Positions 54,710-64,000 of a stretch of DNA of 64,000 nucleotides are shown piece after piece. The translations under genes were made by a program, and so were the position numbers. The number at the start of each line of letters is the position of its first letter. The first letter of the stretch is position 1. The notes under the pieces are model-generated. The model was not told the DNA's origin. It saw nothing but the letters and a program-made list of their open reading frames with translations, and searched no databases. The stretch comes from Marsupella aquatica (lineage: Eukaryota > Marchantiophyta). The stretch spans positions 10,416,001-10,480,000 of the forward strand of contig OZ316892.1 of assembly GCA_973895155.1 (NCBI GenBank), given 5' to 3'.

Positions 54710-57702
54710 CTAAGCGCAGCACATGCTGGACTTCGAAGTAGGTTGGGGAGCACGGTCTGCAAATGAAATGCCTGCTGCCTTGGCTGCTGGTTGGAGCTTT
54801 GGTAATCTCTTAGCTGCAATCACAGTTTTTTCAATTACAGTTAGGAGACATCTCTAACCAGTCTTCAAGGTTGCCTGTTCGCAACAAATTTGACAGATTT
54901 TAATATAGGATGTACACTCAGTTAACAAGTCACGAGATAAGAAGCCAAATTACGCACTCGTCCGTACATATTGTAACGTCATTATTCTCCCGTCAGCTCC
55001 ACAACGTCTCTTTGAGACAATTCTAAAGCCCTGATGCTCTGGATTGAATCCAAAAATTAAAGTGGCTCGTAGCTACAAACTTACCAATCTCATAGAAAAG
55101 CTCATTGACATTCTGGCCAGTCTTCGCCGATGTTTCCATGAAAAAGAGGCCATTCTCATCCGCATACGCCTGTGCGTCCTGCAAAGGTCATGTAAAAGAT
55201 GTGCAAGCTTAGCAGAAGGCATAGTCTCATCTATCATATTGGCTCTGGATGCAATTCTTGCCGCCAGCAGATAGTAGCGGACCCTCAAAAGGAATGTTCA
55301 GACAAATATGGTCCTTCGGAAAATCATATATGCTCAACATCAGATAGTGAACGATCATCCAACCGGAGAAGAATAATTTGATCTAAAAAGGTATGAGCTT
55401 TTGTTTTGATTAGAAATGTATTCACTATCCTGGAAAAAACTCCTCACCTCCTGCGAGATACTTCTCTTTGCATCAAGATCAGCCTTGTTTCCAGCCAGAG
55501 CCATCACAAGGTTTGCATTTCCTGCAGCAGAACCATTATCAAGAAATTTAGCCACGAAGATCGGGACAGAAACGCCTCCAGCACTACTAAAGCCTGTACA
55601 ATTGCTTGGCAGCAGAACCCATATAAACACTGCCAGGGCTCACGCTGGTGAAGGTTTGAGAAAGCCGCATTTTCTCGATAAAACGCAAAATTGGAACCGC
55701 TCATGTCAAAAGCATCAATTCCAAGCAGTCGAAAGAAAACTCCATGACAGTTCATATACTAAAGTGGTTCTCCGAGTTCGCAGATTGCAGACAGTTACCG
55801 ATGGAGGTCAAATCACGGACAAAGTCTTGCCATGGCAAAAACCGTTTTATCACAGACTTGACTATATGAATTTGAACTAAGAAATAAATTGATGTACGAA
55901 TGCTGACCGACTACAGATTTGATTCTATTACAGGAGCACGGTTTCCTTGGATGAGTTGACAGAGGAATGCATACCTTGACTTTGCAGCTCTGCCACCCAC
56001 TTCTTGGCTCGGGCAAATGATTCCTGTCATACATGTAAGGTGAGCATTTTGCTGTAGCATCGATAAACCATAACAGGGCAAACCTTCGCTACCCTCGGTG
56101 ACAAAAGATTCCGGCCCAAAATTCTTAACTATGCATATTGACAATATCTCCAAAAGTAATTTCCACCTAAATGGAGTTCTCGTTACAGAAGATACCCAAC
56201 CTGCTATTGGAAGCTTCAGGGCCTCAAAGTGAAGACTACATCCAATCTGGCCAAAAAGAGGAACACGACTTCTGACGAACGGCGACAGACCAGGACTTTC
56301 CAGACGTCCGGTAGGAAAGACAAACCCGAAGAGTCCACAACTACTACTGCAAAACTTTCATCGACTTAACATGAGAGACAATCATTTTACTTCTTTCCTA
56401 GGACTTAACATGTGATCCACGAAAGGATGGTACTGCCACAACTCACAGCATTGGAAATGTCATAAACAATGATGGCAGCTGCCGCCCCACGGTAATACAT
56501 AGGAGCCAAACTGTGATATCTCTCTTGGCCGGCCGTATCCCATATCTCAAACTTGATGGTTGCATCATTGACTGCCAAAGTTTGCGTGAGAAATGCTGCC
56601 CCAATGGTAGATTCCTGCAGGTCCAATGATGAATTAGGGTTCAATCCCTGTTTAATTGAAAGAAAGAAACAATAACGGCAGTAAAGGAGAATGTTCGACT
56701 GACATCAATCGACGCAGGAAGAACGTTATTGTAATCGAAGGCACATCCGGAAATCAACATCCCTAGACGTCAAGAGTATAGAATAACTTACGAAACAGGG
56801 CAGACAGAGTGCTGTGCACAATTCCACAAGCACTGAGGTTAAATCGGGTTTAGTACCTGATAATCGAAAAACTGGCCTTTGGTGAAGCGCAAGACAAGAC
56901 TGGATTTGCCAGCTCCCATGTCGCCAAGCAGTACCTGGAGGGAGGGGAAAAAAAACATTAGGGTCTCCCGCTCTCTTTCTCTCTCTCGAATCACCTTTCA
57001 GCAAAACCAAGATACAGCACGAATTCTTAATACCGCCCAATCGGAGACAAAATCCAGAGCTCAGATTCACCTAGAGGATGACTAGCACAGACCATCACGT
57101 CATCGAAGTCTAAAGGGTAAAACTGCGGCCCCTCGGTGTTCCATATCGTGAGCACAATACTGCTAAATTTGCTAGTCGAATTAGCTACCGTCGGGACGAC
57201 TAGCAGACAATCTAATCAGTCTGAGAATCCGAGGACCAGCCAACTTGGTTCACGCGCCGAGGAAGCGGGGCGGGATTGTGTCAAAATGCATGAACACAGA
57301 ATATGACGACGCCATAGGAATTCAACCGCTGGCACGGACTTAGCCCTCCAAAACGGTACAGGAGGGGCCGCAATCAACTCCACACTAGGACAAAACGTGC
57401 CGCCCACTCCTCCGAGTCTAAACGAGTGCCAGAAAGGTTTCCGTGACACGGGAGTCTAAAACCTCTCAGACAGGGAAGGAGAATTCCCGGAACAACAACG
57501 AGATCGACCTTGAATTTCATGAACTGCCTCAAACCAAATCAACGCACACAAAACGCACGGAGCCTTTCTATCGTTCGTTCACAGAGCTGCTACTGTAGCA
57601 GCTGCCGCTCGTGGCATCATAAGCCATACCAATCCTTAACAAATGGATGGAACGACCACCTACCAGTTTTGCCTGCCTCTGGTTTGTCCCGACGGTCGCC
57701 AT
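54710..57702 (-). CDS. RABF2: RABF2 (ARA7/RHA1-type) Rab5 GTPase, complete, 7 exons, 201 aa
   Basis: Exons in transcript order: 57702-57664, 56934-56857, 56614-56447, 56023-55975, 55521-55448, 55178-55085, 54813-54710. All junctions are GT-AG and in phase, giving 201 residues, as in Arabidopsis ARA7 (200). The start '[13 protein letters not shown]' leads into the P-loop 'GDMGAGKSS', switch I with 'ESTIGAAF', the 'WDTAGQERY' G3 box and Rab5-type '[16 protein letters not shown]', 'GNKADL' (G4) and 'METSAKT' (G5). The C-terminal 'SSMCCA' supplies two cysteines for geranylgeranylation. Plant RABF2 proteins cycle between cytosol and the late endosome/multivesicular body and drive endosomal and vacuolar traffic. 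The P-loop has Ala (GAGKSS), as in canonical RABF2. The N-myristoylation start of the ARA6 (RABF1) type is absent, which rules out that subgroup. Confidence 0.97.
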
Positions 57703-58547
57703 CCGGCTTAATTCCAAAACAGAAAAGCCCTCTTCCTACACAAAACACCGACGCCGCGAAGGGCGTCCTTCTTCTGCTAACGAAGAAACCCTTTCCTCCT
57801 CCTCCTCTTTCAGACACCACACGCTCGTCCCTGCTTCTCTGTCTACCTCTCTCCCCTTCGTTCAGCTCTTCTCCTCCGTGGCCTGATCACTTTCCTTCCA
57901 GTAACGTCCTGAGCGCCACGCGACCTCCGAGGAACTCCTGCCTGCCTTCTTGCCCGAGGCAAATCAACCAATCAATCAATCAAGCAGTCAATAGTACCAA
58001 ATCAAACTAGAATCCAAGGCGGTCTAGCCCCGTGACCTGATCACTTCCGTCTCTTCCAGTTCCTTTTCTTCCAGTACCGTCCCAATCACTTCTTCACTTC
58101 CCTTCCCTTCCCTTTCTTCCAATACCGTCCTGAAGGACAAGACCTGAACGCTGTGCAACCTCCGCCGACGAGAGCACTTACTGCTTTGCTTGCCGAAGAA
58201 ATCAAATCAAACCAAATCAATCAATCAATCAACCAATCGATGGTCTCTCTATGTGTTCGGAGTCCCAATGAATCGAAAAATCCCGAGAGGGTCTACAGTG
58301 AGTAGTGGTAGCGTCGCGGTGACGTTCTCGATGACCAACCCACCTCGCACCACCACGGCCGAAGGCTGACTGATGGGAGTACAGCAGCAACACCGCAATT
58401 CCGCAACAATATAGTAATCAAGAGTGCAAGACCTTCGGGAAAGATCGCGGAACACGGACCTCCGTCCTTCTTTCGTCTTTTCGTCTTTTCGTCTTTCCTC
58501 GTTCCTCTTCTTCTCGTCTTTTCTTTCCTTTTCCCTCTGACGAGTAG
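57703..58547 (-). promoter_or_regulatory. 5' leader and promoter region of RABF2
   Basis: The plus strand here is pyrimidine-rich ('ttccttttcttccag', 'cttcccttcccttcccttt') with several 'aatc' tandem runs (about 57960-57985 and 58200-58235). On the transcribed minus strand this is a GA-rich leader and promoter, a composition common around plant housekeeping gene starts. No TATA box could be assigned with confidence. The plus-strand 166-codon frame at 57510-58010 crosses RABF2 exon 1 and looks like a composition artefact. Confidence 0.45.
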
Positions 58548-58765
58548 CCTTACATTACCTTACCTTACCTGACATGTAGACTGTAAAGTGTAGGAGCTGT
58601 AACAGCATGGGTACCATAGGTGACTCGTTTCTCACTAGGGCGTGCTTGGCTGTGACTCTCCTTCTTGTCTCCTCTATCCTTTCCCTCTCAGCCTTACGTT
58701 ACCTGACTTGTACTGTAATTTTTTGAAGTGTAGAGCTGTAATAGCATGGGCACAAAGGTGTCTCT
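58548..58765. repeat. Diverged direct repeat, period about 143 bp
   Basis: 'ccttacattacc...gagctgtaacagcatggg' (about 58550-58612) recurs as 'ccttacgttacc...gagctgtaatagcatggg' (about 58692-58750), each followed by 'cacaaagg' or 'taccatagg' and a 'ctcac(t/c)aggg' phrase. Confidence 0.75.
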
Positions 58766-58790
58766 GTTCTCACCAGGGAGTCTCAAGGCT

Positions 58791-58880
58791 GGACCATGAC
58801 TCAAAGTTATAGTCTATCCTGTAACTCTCTTTATGGGACCATGACTCAAAGTTATGGTCTATCCTGTAACTCTCTTTATA
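58791..58880. repeat. 45-bp tandem duplication
   Basis: 'ggaccatgactcaaagttat' at 58791 and 58836 starts two adjacent units, identical apart from one base ('atagtc' versus 'atggtc'). Confidence 0.9.
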
Positions 58881-60299
58881 AAAATGCTCTATTAGGGTCA
58901 GACCTTTTACATGTAACCATTCAAAATCCATGGAATCTCTCTATACTAGTTCCCAAAAGAACCTTAGCTTTTGGATAGGAAAAAAAACTTATTGGTGTAT
59001 AGTTATTTCTAGTTCAGGACACTATTCTCATAATCTTTTGCCCCAAAAGTTATAGTCAGATAATCTTTTTCAAAATTAAAAAATATGAACTAATACCTAT
59101 GTCTCGCTGGGATGGGGTTCTAGTTTATAATCCTGCATCAAGAATGTTTGAAAAAGCTGCCAGTCACCTGTAAAGACACATGATTACTACCCCCCGCCAC
59201 CCCCGCCAACACACACGCACGCACCTCTATTATCCTATACTTTACATGTGAATTGTAAAGTGTAAGTAATGGGCAAGCTCTCAAGTGTAAGTAATGGGGT
59301 ACCGTCTTGGGACCTTGACGCTTGCCCTACGAAGGCAGAGCGAAAAGTACTTTTCCGAAGCAAGCAAGCCAGGTCAGGAACGAACGGGGCACCACGTGGA
59401 CCCTCGCGATTTGGAGCGAGTTGGCCACGCGACGATCTACGAGACACCTGCTTTGGCTCCACGCATGGAATACCGGTAAATAATTATGCTGTCAGAGCCC
59501 CTCATCCAATGTGATGGGGGCCCAAAACAAAGCCCCCAAGATACTTTTGTCAAAAATACATACAAACTGCAATACTGGACTGCAATACTGGACTTCTCTA
59601 CAGTTTCCCTTGTTCTCTAGAGACCGAAACAAAATACAATGTATTTTATATAGTATTATATTCAGGCAAGATCATGATGTCTTACGTAGGCAGAGGAAAG
59701 AGATGAGGGGAACATATGATTTGTCTTTTGTTTTTACTTCATTCTTTTCCACTTTGTTTGTCTTAAGCTAACTATATTTAATATTTGCTCGTTTAAGTTC
59801 AGCCTAATGTGACCAATCCCCCTTTGGTCATGGGCCTGGTTTTATGAAGTCTTCCTCAGCAAGAGGAAGAGTAACATGAGGATTGCTCCCCCTCTCAGCC
59901 ATGCACTTGTGAGTTTGTCTACACATCACACTATAAAGTATGTCCATTGCTTAAAATGTTTCCATGCTTATGGGTTTGAAATCAATTTGTGCCAACTAAA
60001 TAGAGAGCTGCTAGAAGTATAGCAGGCAGTACACTCAAGATGAGATCCTGCACCTCTCTTTCACCTGGAAAGTATCTATGACTATTATTGTATTGTCCAC
60101 CATGTCTAAGTGCAGTGACTCAATTACAATTGTGTGAATAACTGCAGGCCACTTATGTAGTCATATATATCACTGCCACAAAACAAAAACACTGAATGGG
60201 AGACAAGGACGCAAAGGCAAAGCAACCCAAGCAAGGGAAAGGAGAATGGCCCCTACTATTAGAGCAGTTTCTACATTCACTAAAGGACAAATATGTAAT
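58881..60299. other. Intergenic DNA, nothing recognised
   Basis: No protein domain, RNA gene or mobile-element end was seen. Small local repeats such as 'aagtgtaagtaatgggg' (59258-59297) and 'gcaatactggac' (59570-59592) occur. The overlapping 81- and 61-codon frames at 59.27-59.5 kb have no motif. Confidence 0.45.
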
Positions 60300-60760
60300 T
60301 AAGTGCATGTTTTGTCTTTAAATGTACAATCATTTGCATTTATCAGATACTGTAAAAGAGTTCCCAATATTGTTTTTTAAGAGCTTGGACTACTACATAG
60401 AGTACTTACATGCACTTATCCAGTTCAGGTGCAGTACATGGATTTAGGGTACAAGGACTTCAGGGCGTGGGACCTTACAGCAGGTTCACCACAACATGAC
60501 AATTCCAGATTGTGTTGGCAAACATCTTACTCAAGTAACTGAGTGGGCACGGCATTGAGCATGGAGGCCGGGCTTAGGTGGAGGTGGTCAAGCGGTAATT
60601 TCTTTCTTTAAGAGTTTGAACTGCATGTATGTAGTCATGCACATACCCAGAAGTGCATAACCTTAACTCCCTGCATTTGCTGGGTAGTGCATATCATGGA
60701 TAAGTGCACGCTTGGGCGTCTCTCTGGGAGCCTCCACTAGACACAATACACTGTATCTCT
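60300..60760. repeat. Diverged copy of the array's AT-rich 'cacttatcc' family
   Basis: 'catttatcagatactgtaaa', 'gcacttatccagtt', 'gtgcataacct' and 'ggataagtgcacgcttgggcgtc' resemble, in the same order, phrases at 1970-2270 in unit 1 (for example 'gtgcataacctggataagtg' and 'tttgggcatcatccaggga') and their copies at 19.0 and 30.5 kb. It is much more diverged than the array units, so this is an older dispersed member of the family 30 kb from the array. Confidence 0.6.
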
Positions 60761-61438
60761 CTTTCAAGACTGTAACTTTTTCTACTTACTTTTCAACCTT
60801 CATGCGTGAAGACAATAGGATAATTTTTTGTGACTATGAATAAGTTAATTAGTGTTCGTCTTGGAAGTGGCCATGCATATTCGTCTTGGAAGTGCCCATG
60901 CATATCCATATGGTGACCTGGATCCACCAAGGATTCAAAATGAACACTTGCAATGGTAAATTCTGTCCCCAAGTAAAATGGTTGCTGATTGTTCATTGTT
61001 TTCTAGATCGCTGGTTAATTTAGAACTCTAAACAAGAATATCCAGGTTGAATTCTAAACAACATGAATTAGAAACTATAATAAAGGGTTGCGCCTTCATT
61101 CAAATTTGAAGAGTCTTTTTGAGTGAAAGAAAAGCAAACTGGAAAAAGAGAAAGGAATAAGAAGAAAACAATTATGTTTGGTGTGAACACCTTTTTCCAA
61201 GCAAGAAAAGTACAAATTATTCACTTTTACAGTTTTACCCTCCATGCTACACCATGCTCCTCCCTCTACCATCCATGCCATACTATGCTCCAATCATGCC
61301 ATATCATCCATGCATAGGAAGTAGAGGAGTTTAATTACAAATATTAGGTGATCAATAAAGTAGTGCACAATCTAATCAAAAAGACAAGACAAGAAAACTA
61401 GTGAAAAAGAAGGAAAATAAAAGGGAAAGGGGGGGTTG
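60761..61438. other. AT-rich intergenic DNA, nothing recognised
   Basis: No gene is visible. A short duplication 'tcgtcttggaagtg.ccatgcatat' occurs at about 60857 and 60883, and 'atgccat' phrases cluster near 61270-61310. The sequence ends in a 'gggaaagggggggttg' run next to the start of the probable LTR. Confidence 0.45.
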
Positions 61439-63281
61439 TGTTAAGTATTTACTCAAGGTCTAGGGTTACGACATGTAACCATAGTTAGGCTAACCATAGT
61501 CGGAGACGTGGTTAGGTTAACTAGGATGCACACTATATGCCAAGCGGTGTTTGCTTGGATAAGTGGAACTTAGGCTCATTGTTACGGAGCCACTTGAGAG
61601 ATGAGGAGAGCTTACACTGTGGAGACTTGGTTTAGCTGACGGGCTTAGAGTTCAGTAAAGCTCTCTTGTGTGTTCCTGTGGACGTAGCCTGGAGGAGGTG
61701 AACCACGTATCTCTTGTGTCGACTACTTGCGCATTGGATGTGTCATGTGCTTACCGTTACGAGTGTCGTAGTGGTGGACCTTGCCACCCAGCGCCCTCAC
61801 CAATCCCAGCACTTGCGCCTAAGTGCCCTTGGTGCCCAAACGCCTCCATGGAATACCTCGAGCAAGCATCCAAGTGCCTCTAGCACCGCCAGCAGCCACG
61901 CCCATACGAAGCCGCACTTGTTCTCCTACACGACCGCTACTCAACGGTCCTCACTGTCTGCACAAACAACCAAGCACCTCGGTAAGTAACCCCTCCGGAT
62001 CTAGAACTTGCCAAGTCTAGCATCCTAACTCAAGCTCAACAGACGTTGGTAAATAGGTCAGTGATAGGTCCTCTCGATGCCATAAGCCGGAACTAGAACC
62101 CACGCCCACTGTCCGTCCAGGACAGCTCCTTCCTTGGGCGCGCCCCGGGTTCCCCCTCGTACCCATCCATCACCAACTGACCACCCTGACCTCAGGACAT
62201 GCTCATGGCCCAAATAGCGTAGCTTGTCCTAAAGCTTGTCCCAAGCTTGTCTCAACACACCGGGACCAGAACGGCCCCGACTCTAACATCGACTCCCGGT
62301 TTGCCCCACTGATGGTCTAGGGACCGAGCGCCCTTGGGACTCAGCCTCCATACCTACTTGGTCTTGCCTCCCCAATGCAAGCTCCCTTGGGAGGCTGAAC
62401 GCGGTTTGGCTGCTGTTCGGCAGGATTTGGCAAACGGGCAAGCTAACACCCGCAAACCACGAGAACCCATGGCACCCCCAGACCCAGCTAAGCTCAGGAG
62501 GGTGTAGCCCTCCTCAAGAGCTTTCGAACGCACCTAAGAAGTCCTCCAACGGACTTCCCGTCGGGAAGATATCGCCATTTCCATTTGACGGTTTCCCATA
62601 GTGTCGCGATCGCCGCGGCTCACAACTTTGGCTCGCCCTTAGCCCCCAGGGGGACACCATTCCCCTCATATATGCTTCTGGGGACCTGCCACCCCCGGAC
62701 CAGCTTTGGTCCCGAAACATTTGGCCCCCAACCCGGATCCCATCGCGCATAATGGGCGCGCCACCAACTGGCAACGCCCATAACTTTCTTGATAGGCATC
62801 CGCAAGCGGATTGCCTTAGCCCGTTGTGATCGGGCTGACCCAGTGCACCTGCCTAGGCCCTCAGGTCTGATTGCCGCTCGGGGCCCCTGACCGGCCCAAC
62901 CCGGCTCGGGCCACAACTTGCGCCCCAAGCGTCCGTTGCCAATGGCATCAACTCCATTGGCCTTGGACCCAAGAGGAGCTCACTCCCAAGCCCTCAGAAC
63001 TCAAAGTCCATCCGATGGTCCGGATGGCCACCCTTGAGCCCGGCCCATTTCCTCTTGATCCCAACCAGCCATAGGCTAGTCCAAGTCCTTAGTGCGTGTC
63101 CCCAGCTTGGCCCCTTGCCTTGCTAGTGCCACGTCTCATTGCCCACAAGTCTCCCCATGCTAAGTCCTCCCCGGATGGCCTATCCGGGTCTGGACCATAA
63201 GGGAGCTCGGCATCGGAGTCAGCAACGCTGGAGCTAAGTGTTAAAGTAGTCGAGTTCCACGACTATCGTCTATGTTCAACA
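61439..63281 (+). mobile_element. Probable 5' LTR (about 1.84 kb) of an LTR retrotransposon
   Basis: The segment starts 'tgttaagtat' and ends 'tatgttcaaca', giving the TGTT...AACA ends usual for plant LTRs. It is followed after two bases by a primer-binding site at 63284. Its interior is much richer in G+C than the flanking DNA, especially 61.7-63.2 kb, and has only short, overlapping frames without domains. The left boundary is inferred from the terminal inverted dinucleotides only; the second LTR would lie beyond the window. Confidence 0.6.
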
Positions 63282-63283
63282 AT

Positions 63284-63295
63284 TGGTATCAAAGC
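63284..63295 (+). other. Retrotransposon primer-binding site (initiator tRNA-Met type)
   Basis: 'tggtatcaaagc' differs at one base from 'tggtatcagagc', the complement of the plant initiator methionine tRNA 3' end used by most Copia and many Ty3-type elements. It sits two bases after the LTR-like terminus 'caaca'. Confidence 0.8.
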
Positions 63296-64000
63296 ATGCC
63301 TGGGAGGTGACATTGTTCGTGACGGGATTTCGTGACGGTTTTTTCCAGCGTTAAGTGTTGGTGGATTTCCCGGAGTTCCATCGCATGGAACTTGGAGTTT
63401 ATGGGCTCAACGGATAGATCAGGGCAAGGGCTTTCTAACGGTGCAAAGAAATCGTTGAACAGAGATTGTGGTGCGGAGAGATCTAAGTTTTCGTCATTCT
63501 GGAATTTGTGAAGAAAGTTGACAACATTCGTGTTCGACAATTTTTTCAGAGGAGGGACCAGAGTTTGTTCACTCGACAGTGTGAGCTCTACGGCAAAGGA
63601 GACGTCACATACTATAGCTTCGCTTGTAGATCGGGACGAGCTGGTTGTTTTGGTAGCTAATTTGTTACCAAGTGAGTACCGTGTGCGACGGGACGAGAAA
63701 AAGAAGCGTTCTAATTTTCTCACCGGCTATGGAGTCTTCTTTTGCCTTGTAGTTTGCTATGAAGAACCAAAAACACACTTAAAGGTCTTCAAACTCGGTA
63801 TTCGTTCCCGTAAAGAACAAGATGGGGTTGGTTTGATAGATTTAAACAATAATAAAGAACTAAAGATGTTTTCCACACATAGTAATCAAGTTTGATTACT
63901 TCACTAAGGTATTTTGAAGATCGCTCCACAGCGGTGAGTAGTTTTCAATGATAACTCAGCATCAGGTAACCATAAATTAATGAAAAAGGAATGATTAACA
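63296..64000 (+). mobile_element. 5' internal region of the LTR retrotransposon, cut by the window end
   Basis: This is the leader downstream of the primer-binding site. No gag motif appears in the 700 bases available. A 125-codon plus-strand frame (63518-63895) and a 144-codon minus-strand frame (63289-63723) overlap and lack known domains. The superfamily cannot be assigned. Confidence 0.5.

Noticed and set aside
57510-58010. 166-codon plus-strand ORF at the RABF2 promoter
   Set aside because: It runs antisense across RABF2 exon 1 and through low-complexity pyrimidine-rich DNA; no domain is visible.
63289-63723. 144-codon minus-strand ORF
   Set aside because: It overlaps the retrotransposon leader directly after the primer-binding site in antisense, with no recognisable domain.

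Overview
The window is nuclear DNA of a land plant, most likely a non-seed plant such as a bryophyte. Two spliced housekeeping genes fit this: a RABF2/ARA7-type Rab5 GTPase, and a SOL1/carboxypeptidase-D-type membrane metallocarboxypeptidase with short exons and GT-AG introns of about one to several hundred bases. Copia retrotransposon remains, a U6 snRNA fragment and long AT-rich non-coding stretches fit as well. There are no bacterial-style operons. The species cannot be fixed from the sequence alone.

Region 1 (about 0.45-31 kb) is a directly repeated segmental array. The same marker sequence starts at 448, 17242 and 28714, giving units of 16.8 kb, 11.5 kb and a 2.3 kb partial third unit. 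Each full unit carries an AT-rich 'cacttatcc' block, a decayed Copia retrotransposon piece, a 109-bp minisatellite, and a decayed gene family. The plus-strand members of that family contain a SERAC1-like alpha/beta-hydrolase segment (11.0, 14.4 and 25.9 kb) and open C-terminal exons (16.9 and 28.3 kb). Minus-strand fragments share another conserved module and a conserved C-terminal exon. The shared module lies head to head on opposite strands and so forms long inverted repeats at 8.5-9.5, 12.65-13.18 and 24.54-25.05 kb. Unit 1 contains the hydrolase block twice, unit 2 once.

Region 2 (31-43 kb) holds a U6 snRNA pseudogene fragment (31.7 kb), a single-exon 654-residue protein with two SANT/Myb-like repeats (33.4-35.4 kb, minus), an unrecognised 156-residue ORF (37.8 kb), and several small tandem repeats, the clearest a 78/79-bp minisatellite at 41.65-42.2 kb.

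Region 3 (43.4-57.7 kb) contains the two well-supported genes, both on the minus strand. In the SOL1-like carboxypeptidase, 13 exons were traced and the first exon was not found; its last intron appears to be of the GC-AG type. The RABF2 GTPase is complete: seven exons, 201 residues, P-loop to CCA prenylation tail. Between them lies a stretch with no recognised gene apart from a repeat-rich ORF at 50.2 kb.

Region 4 (57.7-64 kb) begins with the pyrimidine-rich upstream region of RABF2 and short tandem duplications. A diverged copy of the array's AT-rich family follows at 60.3-60.75 kb. The window ends inside another LTR retrotransposon: a probable 1.84 kb LTR (61439-63281), an initiator-Met primer-binding site, and the start of the internal region.
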